64,000 bases of DNA from CAXBNB01 sp040151475 (GCF_040151475.1 NZ_JBDKWG010000122.1:62001-126000), one strand, 5' to 3'. Numbered from the stretch's first letter, positions 26,503 to 35,497 are shown. The notes: generated by a model not told the origin, from the letters alone. A program made the numbers and translations.

Positions 26503-27522
26503 CTAAATCACGTTCACTTCCATTTCCAGTTCTATTCCAAATTTTTCAGCAACTGACTGTTGGATTTCTACAGCGAGATTCTTGAGGTCTAATCCCTTCC
26601 CATTTCCATAGTTTACCAATACGAGGGCCTGATTTTTATGCACCCCGATCTCACCAGTAGTTTTACCCTTCCATCCACAGCTTTGTATGAGCCAGGCGGC
26701 AGGTACTTTCACTTCGTTGTTGGGCAGTTCGTATCCGGGTATTTCAGGAAATTCCGCTTTTAACCCTTCATAGTCTATTGCCCCAATAGTTGGATTTTTA
26801 AAGAAACTTCCGGCATTGCCAATTTCTACAGGATCGGGCAACTTAGATTGTCGGATTTTTATTACCGCCTGACTCACATCTTTAATGGTCGGTGTGGCAA
26901 TACCTGCAGAGGTTAACGTTTCTTCTATCGCTCCATAAGATGTATTCAATACAGGTTTTTTGGAGAGCTTTAGGCTTACTGAAGTGATTACGTATTTGCC
27001 CTTTAGTCCAAGTTTGAATACACTCTGTCTGTATCCGAATTGACAGTCCTCTAGTCCGAATGTTTCAATTTCAAAAGTTTCTTTATTTAATGCCTCCAAA
27101 GACTCAAATACATCCTTTATCTCTACTCCGTAGGCTCCAATATTTTGCATCGGAGCTGCCCCAACTGTACCGGGTATCAGAGAGAGGTTTTCGATTCCAC
27201 CATAACCATTATCCACAGCATACAGCACCAGCTGATGCCAAACTTCACCAGCACCCGCTTTCAACACCACACTATCATTATCTTCGGTTATTCTTTCTAT
27301 CCCGTGTATAGAATTTTTAATGACCAACCCTTGATAATCGGATGTAAACAACACATTTGACCCTCCTCCCAAAATTAGTTTTGGGAGTGCTTTGTGTTGC
27401 TCATCTTTTAAAATGGAAATTAGCTCACCTACATTATGGATTTCGATGAAATAACTGGCATTTACCGCTATGCCAAAAGTATTGTAAGGCTTAAGGGGAA
27501 CGTTTTTTTTTGTCTTCTGCAT
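26503..27522 (-). CDS. murB: UDP-N-acetylenolpyruvoylglucosamine reductase
   Basis: 339 residues, type I MurB. The FAD-binding part shows LILGGGSNVLFT and LSLIPGTVGAAPMQNIGAYG; the catalytic Ser lies in NAGSFFKNP and the substrate part has PAAWLIQSCGWKG and HKNQALVLVNYGNG. It reduces the enolpyruvyl group to D-lactyl in muramic acid synthesis in the cytoplasm. It is not in a dcw-type cluster here. Confidence 0.96.
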   Translation of the reverse strand: MQKTKKNVPLKPYNTFGIAVNASYFIEIHNVGELISILKDEQHKALPKLILGGGSNVLFTSDYQGLVIKNSIHGIERITEDNDSVVLKAGAGEVWHQLVLYAVDNGYGGIENLSLIPGTVGAAPMQNIGAYGVEIKDVFESLEALNKETFEIETFGLEDCQFGYRQSVFKLGLKGKYVITSVSLKLSKKPVLNTSYGAIEETLTSAGIATPTIKDVSQAVIKIRQSKLPDPVEIGNAGSFFKNPTIGAIDYEGLKAEFPEIPGYELPNNEVKVPAAWLIQSCGWKGKTTGEIGVHKNQALVLVNYGNGKGLDLKNLAVEIQQSVAEKFGIELEMEVNVI

Positions 27523-27853
27523 ACATTAAAAACAACTCTATAAAGGGTTTGCAATTTAGTCAGACTAATGAGATTATTTACCCTTTGAGAAAATTACAAC
27601 AAAATCTAAACCACAAAAATGGGAATACATTGCACATTTAGCTACTGCTACTTTCCATTGAAAATCAATTATTTACACTAAAAACATCATCAATTTTTAG
27701 CCTGTTCACTTCTTATGCCTCCTATTTTATTATTTTGAGCGAATAAGAAAATCATCTGATTGATTATAAGTTCTTTAATGTGGATAAAAATTGAATAAAG
27801 GACTATGACGTGAAGCATATTTTTGTATTTTTGCAGCACTTTAAAATCACTAC
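27523..27853. other. Divergent intergenic region murB-gyrB
   Basis: This gap holds the gyrB promoter near its right end. No gene, repeat or RNA structure was recognised in the rest, which is A+T-rich. Confidence 0.5.
27818..27833 (+). promoter_or_regulatory. Tandem -7 boxes upstream of gyrB
   Basis: TATTTTTG occurs twice in a row (27818-27825 and 27826-27833), each matching TAnnTTTG, 20-35 bp before the gyrB ATG. A TTG at 27791-27793 is a poor -33 candidate with a spacer of 24 bp. Confidence 0.55.
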
Positions 27854-29812
27854 ATGAGCGAGGAAAATAAAACGAACAAGGGAGATTATTCAGCAAGTAA
27901 TATACAAGTCTTAGAAGGACTGGAGGCAGTAAGAAAAAGACCAGCGATGTACATTGGAGATGTAGGGACAAAAGGGCTACATCACATGATTTGGGAGGTC
28001 GTTGACAACTCTATTGACGAGGCACTGGCAGGCCATTGTGATACCATCAGTGTAACTATTCACGAAGACAATTCGGTTTCTGTAACAGACAATGGTCGTG
28101 GTATTCCTACCGATTACCATGAAAAAGAAAAGAAATCTGCTTTGGAAGTGGTAATGACAGTACTTCACGCCGGAGGTAAATTTGATAAAGACACCTATAA
28201 AGTTTCAGGAGGTTTACACGGTGTAGGTGTTTCTTGTGTGAATGCCTTGTCAACAGATCTTAAAGCGACAGTTCATCGAAAAGGAAAAATTTACGAACAA
28301 GATTATAAAATTGGAGTTCCTACTGCTCCTGTTAAAGAAATTGGCACTACTGATATCAATGGCACCACCATCCATTTTTGGCCTGATGCCAGTATATTTA
28401 ATTCAACTGAGTATAAATATGAAACGGTAGCTACCAGACTGAGAGAATTATCTTTCCTTAATGCTGGAATTACAATTAACCTGACTGATCGCCGTGAAAA
28501 AGAGGACGATGGCAGTTTCAAGTCGGATTTATTTTTATCTGAGGGAGGATTGGTTGAGTTTGTCGAGTACCTGGATGTATCAAGGGAAAAACTAATTCCT
28601 GAACCAATATATATGGAAGGGGAAAAAGGTGGAATACCAGTTCAAGTTGCAATTTCCTACAATACTTCTTACAGTGAAAATGTGGTTTCGTATGTGAACA
28701 ACATCAACACCATAGAAGGCGGTACTCACGTTGCTGGATTTAGAAGAGCTTTAACGAGAACATTGAAAAGTTATGCTGACAAGTCTGGTCAGTTAGATAA
28801 ATTAAAAATAGATATCAATGGAGATGATTTTCGTGAAGGGTTAACAGCAGTGATTTCTGTAAAAGTAGCAGAACCGCAGTTTGAAGGACAAACCAAGACA
28901 AAACTTGGTAACTCTGACGCCATGGGAGCTGTAGATACTTCAGTAAGTGAGATTCTCAACAACTACCTTGAAGAAAACCCTAAAAGTGCCAGGTTAATAG
29001 TACAGAAGGTGATTCTAGCTGCTCAGGCAAGACATGCAGCTCGCAAGGCACGTGAGATGGTGCAGAGAAAGAATGTACTTTCAGGAACTGGTTTACCGGG
29101 TAAGCTGGCCGATTGCTCTGAAAAAGATCCTTCTTTGTGCGAAATCTACCTTGTTGAGGGAGATTCTGCCGGTGGATCTGCCAAGCAGGGACGTGACAGG
29201 AAATTTCAGGCTATACTTCCATTAAGAGGTAAAATCTTAAACGTAGAAAAAGCTCAGGAACACAGAATTTACGACAATGAAGAGATTAAAAACATGATCA
29301 CTGCATTGGGAGTTAAATTCGGGACAGAACAGGATGAAAAAGCATTAGACATGCAAAAATTAAGATACCACAAAGTGATCATCATGACGGATGCTGATAT
29401 TGACGGTAGCCATATCAGGACTTTGATCTTAACATTCTTTTTCCGATACATGAGAGATTTGATCGACAAGGGGTATTTATACATTGCACTTCCTCCACTC
29501 TATTTACTAAAGAAAGGAAAACAAGAAAGATATGCATGGTCAGAGGAAGATCGTGTAAGGGTAACCCGGGAGTTGGCTAAGGATGGCAAAGAAGATTCTG
29601 TAGGGCTACAAAGGTACAAAGGTCTTGGAGAAATGAATCCTGAGCAGCTTTGGACAACTACTATGAACCCTGAATTTAGAAGTCTCAAGCAAGTAACAAT
29701 CGATTCAGCTGCAGAAGCAGACCACTTGTTTTCCATATTGATGGGAGATGAGGTAGCTCCCCGCAGAGAATTTATTGAGAAAAATGCGAAGTATGCAAAA
29801 GTCGATGTGTGA
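27854..29812 (+). CDS. gyrB: DNA gyrase subunit B
   Basis: 652 residues, a standard Bacteroidota GyrB without the long insertion of enterobacteria. GHKL ATPase motifs VDNSIDEAL, DNGRGIP and GGLHGVGVSCVNALS; transducer domain with QFEGQTKTKLGN; TOPRIM motifs EGDSAGGSAKQGRDRK and DADIDGSHIRTL; C-terminal RYKGLGEMNPEQLWTTTMNP. With GyrA it introduces negative supercoils. It is monocistronic with a terminator directly after it. The length and the TTMNPE motif favour GyrB over ParE. Confidence 0.95.
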   Translation: MSEENKTNKGDYSASNIQVLEGLEAVRKRPAMYIGDVGTKGLHHMIWEVVDNSIDEALAGHCDTISVTIHEDNSVSVTDNGRGIPTDYHEKEKKSALEVVMTVLHAGGKFDKDTYKVSGGLHGVGVSCVNALSTDLKATVHRKGKIYEQDYKIGVPTAPVKEIGTTDINGTTIHFWPDASIFNSTEYKYETVATRLRELSFLNAGITINLTDRREKEDDGSFKSDLFLSEGGLVEFVEYLDVSREKLIPEPIYMEGEKGGIPVQVAISYNTSYSENVVSYVNNINTIEGGTHVAGFRRALTRTLKSYADKSGQLDKLKIDINGDDFREGLTAVISVKVAEPQFEGQTKTKLGNSDAMGAVDTSVSEILNNYLEENPKSARLIVQKVILAAQARHAARKAREMVQRKNVLSGTGLPGKLADCSEKDPSLCEIYLVEGDSAGGSAKQGRDRKFQAILPLRGKILNVEKAQEHRIYDNEEIKNMITALGVKFGTEQDEKALDMQKLRYHKVIIMTDADIDGSHIRTLILTFFFRYMRDLIDKGYLYIALPPLYLLKKGKQERYAWSEEDRVRVTRELAKDGKEDSVGLQRYKGLGEMNPEQLWTTTMNPEFRSLKQVTIDSAAEADHLFSILMGDEVAPRREFIEKNAKYAKVDV

Positions 29813-29837
29813 TTTTTGCAGTTAACAATATAGACAA

Positions 29838-29869
29838 AGCGGTTGGGTTTTCTCAACCGCTATTTTTTT
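29838..29869 (+). terminator. gyrB terminator
   Basis: Ten-base-pair stem (AGCGGTTGGG with CTCAACCGCT, including one G-T pair) with a TTTT loop, followed by ATTTTTTT. It overlaps the stop codon of the converging hotdog gene. Confidence 0.85.
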
Positions 29870-30267
29870 ATCCTCACCGTACTCCAACTTGCCTCTAGTA
29901 CTGGTTTTGCATCAATATATCCTTTCCCTTTTTGGACAATAAGATCCTTTTTCAAATGAATATTTTTGATTTTATAAGTTACCATTTGATCAAAATATAC
30001 CGGTTCAAGAAATTTAGCGATATCTACTTTGACCAAACCAAACAACCCATTTGTGAAACCTGTTTTTCGCACTCCCGCTCCTCCACATTGGATGATAGAT
30101 TCTATTAACATAACCTGAGGAACATGCAACAGATCCGATTTTCCTTGAAAGATCTTATGAGATTGTTTGAAAATGTAAGTACCTACTACTTCATCAACAT
30201 TAGCAGATAAAATTTCATCAAAAAATAAAAAAGCTTCTCCATGAGGAAGAAGTTTACTTTCCATCAC
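29860..30267 (-). CDS. FabZ-like hotdog protein without the catalytic His
   Basis: 135 residues. The start LPHGEAFLFFDEIL matches the LPHRxPFLLVDRV signature of FabZ-type 3-hydroxyacyl-ACP dehydratases, and Glu56 (VMLIESIIQ) takes the place of the catalytic acid. The active-site GHFP of FabZ is GKSD here (Lys43), so the usual His is missing and dehydratase activity is doubtful. It overlaps the upstream ABC ATPase gene by 14 bp, which implies translational coupling. It may be a thioester-binding or lipid-handling relative. True FabZ should be encoded elsewhere. Confidence 0.7.
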   Translation of the reverse strand: MMESKLLPHGEAFLFFDEILSANVDEVVGTYIFKQSHKIFQGKSDLLHVPQVMLIESIIQCGGAGVRKTGFTNGLFGLVKVDIAKFLEPVYFDQMVTYKIKNIHLKKDLIVQKGKGYIDAKPVLEASWSTVRIKK

Positions 30268-30925
30268 TCACAATTGCACCATCTTCCAACCGAACTATTC
30301 TTGATCCGTATTCGGCATTTTTCTCTGAATGGGTCACCTGAATGATGGTCATACCTTCATCGTTGAGTTTTTTAAACAGATTCATGATTTCTTCCCCTTG
30401 TTCAGAATGAAGATTTCCCGTAGGTTCGTCTGCCAGAAGCAGTTTCGGCTTGCCTATAAGGGCTCTTGCCACTCCCACCAGTTGTTGTTGCCCTCCGGAA
30501 AGCTGGTCAGGAAACAAGTCTTTTTTTGCTACCATCTGAAATTTATCAAGCATTTCTGCTACCAGGCTTTGTCTTTCTTTACTTTTTACTCCCCGATAAA
30601 GCAAAGGCGTTTCGATGTTTTCATATACAGTCAGTTCATCGATGAGGTGATAAGCCTGAAATACAAACCCAATGTACTCTTTGTGTAGGTTTGAGGTTTT
30701 TCGTTCACTAAATTTATGAACTGGCTCATCCAGAAAATAATACTCACCAGCAGAAGCCTTATCAAGCATTCCTATGATGTTCAACAGAGTAGATTTCCCT
30801 GAACCAGATGGCCCCATGATGCTTACAAATTCTCCCTCTTTGACCACAAGGTCTATTCCTTTTAAGATAAAAGTTCTCCTAAATCTGGACTCTATGTATT
30901 TATCAGCATTCTTTAATGTAATCAT
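30254..30925 (-). CDS. LolD/MacB-type ABC transporter ATP-binding protein
   Basis: 223 residues. Walker A GPSGSGKSTLLN (about residues 38-49), Q-loop VFQAYHLIDELTV, signature LSGGQQQLVGVARAL, Walker B LLLADEPTGNL and the H-loop VTHSEKNAEYG. The MKTSNLHKEYIGFVFQ-type region and LHSEQGEEIM match the LolD/FtsE/MacB group, whose permeases are of the FtsX fold. No permease is adjacent; the downstream partner is the hotdog protein. The sole FtsX-fold permease in the window is at 15.7 kb. Confidence 0.9.
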   Translation of the reverse strand: MITLKNADKYIESRFRRTFILKGIDLVVKEGEFVSIMGPSGSGKSTLLNIIGMLDKASAGEYYFLDEPVHKFSERKTSNLHKEYIGFVFQAYHLIDELTVYENIETPLLYRGVKSKERQSLVAEMLDKFQMVAKKDLFPDQLSGGQQQLVGVARALIGKPKLLLADEPTGNLHSEQGEEIMNLFKKLNDEGMTIIQVTHSEKNAEYGSRIVRLEDGAIVSDGK

Positions 30926-31050
30926 GAAATTTGACTGAAAAGTGAACCTACTTTTTTTTCAAATATAGCCTTATCGTCTTAAAGTTTGTGAACCAAGTTT
31001 GAAAATAAAACTACATTGCTGATTATTGCCTTTGCGAATACATTCAATGT

Positions 31051-31083
31051 CGTAACAATGAATTAATTTGTTTCGTTGTTACG
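31051..31083 (+). promoter_or_regulatory. Inverted repeat in front of the amidohydrolase gene
   Basis: CGTAACAATGAA (31051-31062) and TTCGTTGTTACG (31072-31083) form a 12-bp inverted repeat with one G-T position and a 9-base spacer, ending 21 bp before the ATG. It could be an operator or a leader hairpin. Confidence 0.55.
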
Positions 31084-31104
31084 GACAATCAAAATTCTAA
31101 ACTT

Positions 31105-32190
31105 ATGTATAAAATTATTTTTACCGTACTTTCTCTAGTATTAATTCAATCTCAGATTTTCTCTCAAACAATGGACTTTGAGACATACAATCCACCATCG
31201 ACACTGGTTGTACCTGAGCATGAAGTAACCAGGGCTAAGTTTCCTTTTATCGACGTACACAATCATCAAAGCACCAGTGATCGTGACCTTGGCCCGTTGG
31301 TAAGTGAAATGAACGACCTGAACATGAAGGTAATGGTGAACCTTAGTGGTAAACGTGGAAGTAAAGAGCGTTTACTGAACGGTATCAAAAACGTGAAAGA
31401 AAATTATCCAGACAGGTTTATAATTTTCACCAATATCGATTTCAGTAATATAGACGATCCAAACTGGTCAGAAAATGCAGCGAAAATATTAGAAGAAGAC
31501 GTAAAAGCCGGGGCAAACGGTTTGAAAATTTTTAAAAGCCTTGGGCTTTATCATAAGGATAAAAATGGAAATAGAATAGCAGTTGACGACCCTAGAATTG
31601 ATGCCGTCTGGGCCAAATGTGGGGAACTGGGAATCCCGATACTAATCCATGCAGCCGATCCTAAGCCATTTTGGTCTCCCCACGATGATCAGAACGAGAG
31701 GTGGCTTGAATTAAAATTAAGATCCGGAAGAAAAAGATCGGATACAGATCCTGCTCCATGGGATCAAATCATCGGAGAACAGCACAATGTATTTAAAAAA
31801 CACCCCAAGACTAAATTTATCAATGCCCATTTGGGCTGGTATGGAAACAATCTGGACAAACTGGGAGAGTTGATGGACAAATACCCTAATATGTATTCGG
31901 AAATCGGAGCTGTGATTGCAGAGCTTGGCAGGCAACCCCGAAGAGCAAAAGAATTTCTAACCAAATATCAGGACAGGGTAATGTTTGGCAAGGATTCATA
32001 CAACAAAGAAGAATATTACACCTACTTCCGGGTATTGGAAACTGCAGACGAGTATTTCCCCTACTACAAAAAATACCATGCCTATTGGAAAATGTATGGG
32101 CTGGATTTATCTGACGAAGTATTGAGGAAAATATATTACAAAAATGCTTTGAATGTGATTCCGAATATTGACAAGTCGTTGTTTCCTTGA
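31105..32190 (+). CDS. Secreted amidohydrolase (amidohydrolase_2 type)
   Basis: 361 residues. Signal peptide MYKIIFTVLSLVLIQSQIFSQ, then a TIM-barrel metal-hydrolase domain: metal-binding HxH in FIDVHNHQS (near residues 48-52), Lys in LKIFKSLGL, His in ILIHAADP, His in INAHLGW, and Asp in VMFGKDSYN. This is the arrangement of the amidohydrolase_2 (ACMSD-like) family, which includes decarboxylases and hydrolases. The periplasmic location separates it from cytoplasmic tryptophan-pathway members. Substrate unknown. It is followed by a palindrome-ended repeat and converges with a DUF1080 gene, a combination often found in sugar or aromatic catabolism of Cytophagales. Confidence 0.85.
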   Translation: MYKIIFTVLSLVLIQSQIFSQTMDFETYNPPSTLVVPEHEVTRAKFPFIDVHNHQSTSDRDLGPLVSEMNDLNMKVMVNLSGKRGSKERLLNGIKNVKENYPDRFIIFTNIDFSNIDDPNWSENAAKILEEDVKAGANGLKIFKSLGLYHKDKNGNRIAVDDPRIDAVWAKCGELGIPILIHAADPKPFWSPHDDQNERWLELKLRSGRKRSDTDPAPWDQIIGEQHNVFKKHPKTKFINAHLGWYGNNLDKLGELMDKYPNMYSEIGAVIAELGRQPRRAKEFLTKYQDRVMFGKDSYNKEEYYTYFRVLETADEYFPYYKKYHAYWKMYGLDLSDEVLRKIYYKNALNVIPNIDKSLFP

Positions 32191-32200
32191 TATTTATAAA

Positions 32201-32280
32201 AAACCTGTCAGGTTTCATTCCCCAACTCCTCTAAGGCTATAAATATTTGATGAGTTTAAGTGAGCAAACCTGACAGGTTT
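32201..32280. repeat. 80-bp palindrome-ended intergenic repeat, copy 1
   Basis: Begins AAACCTGTCAGGTTT (32201-32215) and ends AAACCTGACAGGTTT (32266-32280). Each end is itself nearly palindromic and the two ends are reverse complements. The total length of 80 bp equals that of the copies at 60226 and 60402, while the interior differs. It lies between convergent genes. Confidence 0.8.
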
Positions 32281-32291
32281 CTTCGTCCATA

Positions 32292-33125
32292 TTATTTAAA
32301 ACGATCTGACAAATCCAACAACTCTATCTTCCTAAACTGTACTCCATGGCTTTCGGCTTGTAGTGCGATATACCCTTCTTTCAAGGATTTCCCTTCATTT
32401 TGCACAAACCAGGATAAATCATCTACCCAGGGACGTTTTCTGTCACCCCTCTTCTCCCATCCACCTATATGTGGCTTGGTATAGGTCAGAGCGGTATCGC
32501 CTTCTACTACATGGTGTACGATCGAGTCCCCTAATACAATCGCCTCAATGTTGACCCATTTCTCACCAGCTGGTGCTTTATAGGTTGAATAAAGCATGTG
32601 GTTTTTATGTAATACTCCTTCAGCATATACGTGGGTCCCGGGAGAAGCTAAATTCCCATTCGTTCTCTTTTCCCCTTCCACTTCACCGAGAAATTGTAGT
32701 TCTATGGATGCCGGAAAATCCTGATTGAGTTGTTGCTCTTGTGCAGATTGAGAATGCAACATCACTCCACTGTTAAAATTTTCCCATACTTCCCCTCCAG
32801 GCAATTGCTCGCCCACAAAACGGTATTCAATTCTTAAACGATAATGTGAATAGGGTTTTTCGTAATATAAGTGGGCATATTTTTTATCAAAGGTTTCGTA
32901 CTCGCTATAGTCCACTTTCAAAATACCATCTTCAACTTTAAAGGTGTTTTTATAATTTTCATTGATTTCCAGACCCGAAAACTTTATATCCCATCCAGAA
33001 AGATCTTTACCATTGAATAATTGAATCCAATGTTCCTGATTTTGGATTTTAGATTCACTGCCTGAGCAGGAAAAAAGCATGGCAATTACGGACACGCTTA
33101 GTATTGTTGATATTGAAATTCTCAT
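32292..33125 (-). CDS. DUF1080 lipoprotein (3-keto-disaccharide hydrolase family)
   Basis: 277 residues from the ATG at 33125 (MRISISTILSVSVIAMLFSC); an upstream in-frame start at 33158 would spoil the signal. The lipobox LFSC marks a lipoprotein. The body is a concanavalin-like beta-sandwich: LFNGKDLSGWDIKF near the start, FNSGVMLHSQSAQEQ, SIELQFLGE, PAGEKWVNIEAIVLGD and the C-terminal IALQAESHGVQFRKIELL, all DUF1080 hallmarks. Members hydrolyse 3-keto-glycosides formed by oxidoreductases. A role in the periplasm on modified sugars is likely. Confidence 0.9.
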   Translation of the reverse strand: MRISISTILSVSVIAMLFSCSGSESKIQNQEHWIQLFNGKDLSGWDIKFSGLEINENYKNTFKVEDGILKVDYSEYETFDKKYAHLYYEKPYSHYRLRIEYRFVGEQLPGGEVWENFNSGVMLHSQSAQEQQLNQDFPASIELQFLGEVEGEKRTNGNLASPGTHVYAEGVLHKNHMLYSTYKAPAGEKWVNIEAIVLGDSIVHHVVEGDTALTYTKPHIGGWEKRGDRKRPWVDDLSWFVQNEGKSLKEGYIALQAESHGVQFRKIELLDLSDRFK

Positions 33126-33352
33126 GCCTAAAAGTACAATAATTATTTGATTGATCAATGCTCTGGTCTGTTCCTGTCCTCTTTAGGGTTCATCCCCTAA
33201 TGAACCACAATAGAGAATAATGATGATACGAGTAATTCTGTAGATATTAGAACACTCCCTCCATATCAATCAGGGATTTGATATTTATGCGGTTGAATTA
33301 TCAATTTTATTTGTGAACTTTGAACACAAAACGTTCCTTAGAAAGGTTTTAA

Positions 33353-34174
33353 ATGTCAAATCAAAAATCATTTTCACAGATTTTGAGATACCTGCTACTC
33401 ATTTTGGTTTTTCTTGTACAACATGCTGTCAATGGTCAAAAAACTGTACTAAGTGGAGTGTATCAGGGTCAGAGTCTCTACATTCAGAATCCATATCTGG
33501 TAAGTGAGCATAAATATTGTATTGATACCATAATCGTCAACAAGCAGGATATATATATCAACCCACAGCTTTCTGCGGTCAAATTAGATTTCGGAAAAGA
33601 GATGCTCTTTGCGCCAGTAATGGTAATGATCAAGCATAAAGAAAATTGCAAACCGAAATTTATAAATCCGGAAGCCATTTTGTATCACAGCTCTTTCAAG
33701 TTTGATTCGCTGGTTGTAAACGATTCTTTAATCAGGTGGCATACCAAAGGAGAAAAACTTGAAGGTCTGTACAGCATTGAAAAATTGAATGGTACATACT
33801 GGCAAGTTATGAATACAATAAAACCCAAAGGACAATTCGAAGGAGCAGACTACATCTATTTTCCCGAATTTGACAAGGGTGGCAATAGATTTCGAATCAA
33901 ATACTCTCTTCCAGACAATAGATACATCTATTCAGGAGAAGTGGAAATGTTTTATTTTGCCAAACCAATTACTTTTTCTCCTAAATCGGTCATAGATGAA
34001 ATGGTATTATCGCAGTATGCAGATTATCAAATCATGGATTTGAAGGGAAACGTTATAGTGAGCGGATCAGGGAAGGTTATTCCACTCAGAAAACTAAAAA
34101 GAGGTGATTATTTCATTTATCTGGAAGGAGATACAGAATCCTCTGCGGTCACTTTTCCCTTCAATAAAAAATAA
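33353..34174 (+). CDS. Secreted protein of unknown function with a T9SS-CTD-like C-terminus
   Basis: 273 residues. A signal peptide covers the first ~30 residues (LLLILVFLVQHAVNG). I do not recognise the middle part, which is beta-rich with NPYLVSEHKYCIDTIIVN and a fibronectin-III-like segment (IRWHTKGEKLEGLYSIEK). The last ~65 residues (YQIMDLKGNVIVSGSG, LRKLKRGDYFIYLEG) read like the final strands of a T9SS type A sorting domain but end in NKK, and lack the usual xxNP start. Export to the surface is possible. It has its own promoter region divergent from the DUF1080 gene. Confidence 0.65.
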   Translation: MSNQKSFSQILRYLLLILVFLVQHAVNGQKTVLSGVYQGQSLYIQNPYLVSEHKYCIDTIIVNKQDIYINPQLSAVKLDFGKEMLFAPVMVMIKHKENCKPKFINPEAILYHSSFKFDSLVVNDSLIRWHTKGEKLEGLYSIEKLNGTYWQVMNTIKPKGQFEGADYIYFPEFDKGGNRFRIKYSLPDNRYIYSGEVEMFYFAKPITFSPKSVIDEMVLSQYADYQIMDLKGNVIVSGSGKVIPLRKLKRGDYFIYLEGDTESSAVTFPFNKK

Positions 34175-34489
34175 AAAACATTTAGTGCCCTGACCTGATT
34201 CCATCCACAATTTAGGATTCATTACTTTTTGCCTGCCAGATGATGATGGTCATAATACCTGAAAACTCCATGCGGACGACATGACAAATTCATTCCCACG
34301 GTTATATTGAAGATGTCAATACTTTTAATCTTTATTACCAATAAAGACTACTCGTTTATGAATTTACTCAAATTCAATAATTATATTATTAACATTGCGG
34401 TGAAATGAAATAACTATACTGAATTGTCATTTAGAACCCTTTTAGTGGTGAAAATAGATTCAGATTCTAAAAAGGCTTAACTATCACGA
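34175..34489. other. Intergenic region before the sugar-phosphate gene run
   Basis: A 315-bp A+T-rich gap upstream of the epimerase/CBS gene. No open frame, repeat, tRNA or convincing TAnnTTTG promoter with a -33 partner was found, although the promoter of the run must lie here. Confidence 0.4.
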
Positions 34490-35497
34490 ATGAAGATTTC
34501 CGCTTCTATTTACTCCAATAAAGAAAGAACAGTTGAAGATTTGGCTCAAGAACTGGACAGTTGCCATATCGACTATTTTCATGTCGATTGCAATGACGAC
34601 CTTTTGGTATTCGACGATGTAAGTAGAATCAGGAAAGTCAGCAGCACTCCTATTGACATGCACATCATCAGTGATACACCTGAAAAGTATTTTGATAAAA
34701 TACTGGAACACAAAATAGAGTTTGTCTCTTTTCAGTATGAAAACATAAAAGGAAAACTTGATTTTCCAGAAACCAATGACACCCAATTTGGATTGGCAAT
34801 AGTGTCAGATACGAGTGTTGATGTATTCGAAGAGTACAAAGACGATTGTGATTTTGTGCTGATCATGACCACTACGCCGGGTCAAAGTGGTGGTAAATTC
34901 AGACCTGACAATTTCAGAAAAGTACGAGATTTTAGAAACAATTATCCGGGAAAGTCCATAGAAGTAGATGGAGGGGTAAACGATGAAGTTGGTTTTATCC
35001 TGAGAATGATGGGCGTGAATTCTGTAGTTTCAGGTTCGTATCTTGTCAATCATGAGTCGATTGCGACAGCATTGCTTCATCTAAAAAGCTCAATTATTCA
35101 TTCCGATTTTAAAGTGAAGGATTTTGCAATTCCGGTAGAAAATTGCCCTACGCTTGTCGATGGTGATTATAAAATGACCGACATCATTCGTCAAATAGAC
35201 GATTACAATCTGGGGTTTACTTTTATTACAAAAAGTACAGGAGAGTTTGTCGGCTTATCCAGTAATGCCGACGTACGTCATGGAATGCTCAGACATTTGG
35301 ATGACCTCAACGCCATAGAATCGGAGGACATCATCAATAGAAATCCCGTGACCATCAATGAAAACAGCACGATTTCAGAGTTACTACATTTAATTCAATC
35401 AAAGAAATTTTTAATATCCTTTCTGCCAGTGGTCAATGACCAAAATAAACTGACAGGGGGGCTTTCGTTCATCAACTTAATAAGAAGCGAATCATGA
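34490..35497 (+). CDS. Ribulose-phosphate 3-epimerase domain fused to two CBS motifs
   Basis: 335 residues. Residues 1-205 are a TIM barrel of the ribulose-phosphate 3-epimerase family: the metal ligands are conserved at His31 and Asp33 (FHVDCND), His58 (DMHII) and Asp160 (EVDGGVN), and the phosphate-binding MTTTPGQSGGKF loop replaces the usual MSVNPGFGGQ. Residues ~211-333 form a CBS pair (second copy DIINRNPVTINENSTISELL), which in other proteins binds adenosine nucleotides. Catalysis is therefore plausible but the substrate may differ. The stop overlaps the next start by 4 bp (ATGA), so the two genes are translationally coupled. I know of no common RPE-CBS fusion; KdsD has the same CBS tail on a different catalytic fold. 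Confidence 0.8.
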   Translation: MKISASIYSNKERTVEDLAQELDSCHIDYFHVDCNDDLLVFDDVSRIRKVSSTPIDMHIISDTPEKYFDKILEHKIEFVSFQYENIKGKLDFPETNDTQFGLAIVSDTSVDVFEEYKDDCDFVLIMTTTPGQSGGKFRPDNFRKVRDFRNNYPGKSIEVDGGVNDEVGFILRMMGVNSVVSGSYLVNHESIATALLHLKSSIIHSDFKVKDFAIPVENCPTLVDGDYKMTDIIRQIDDYNLGFTFITKSTGEFVGLSSNADVRHGMLRHLDDLNAIESEDIINRNPVTINENSTISELLHLIQSKKFLISFLPVVNDQNKLTGGLSFINLIRSES

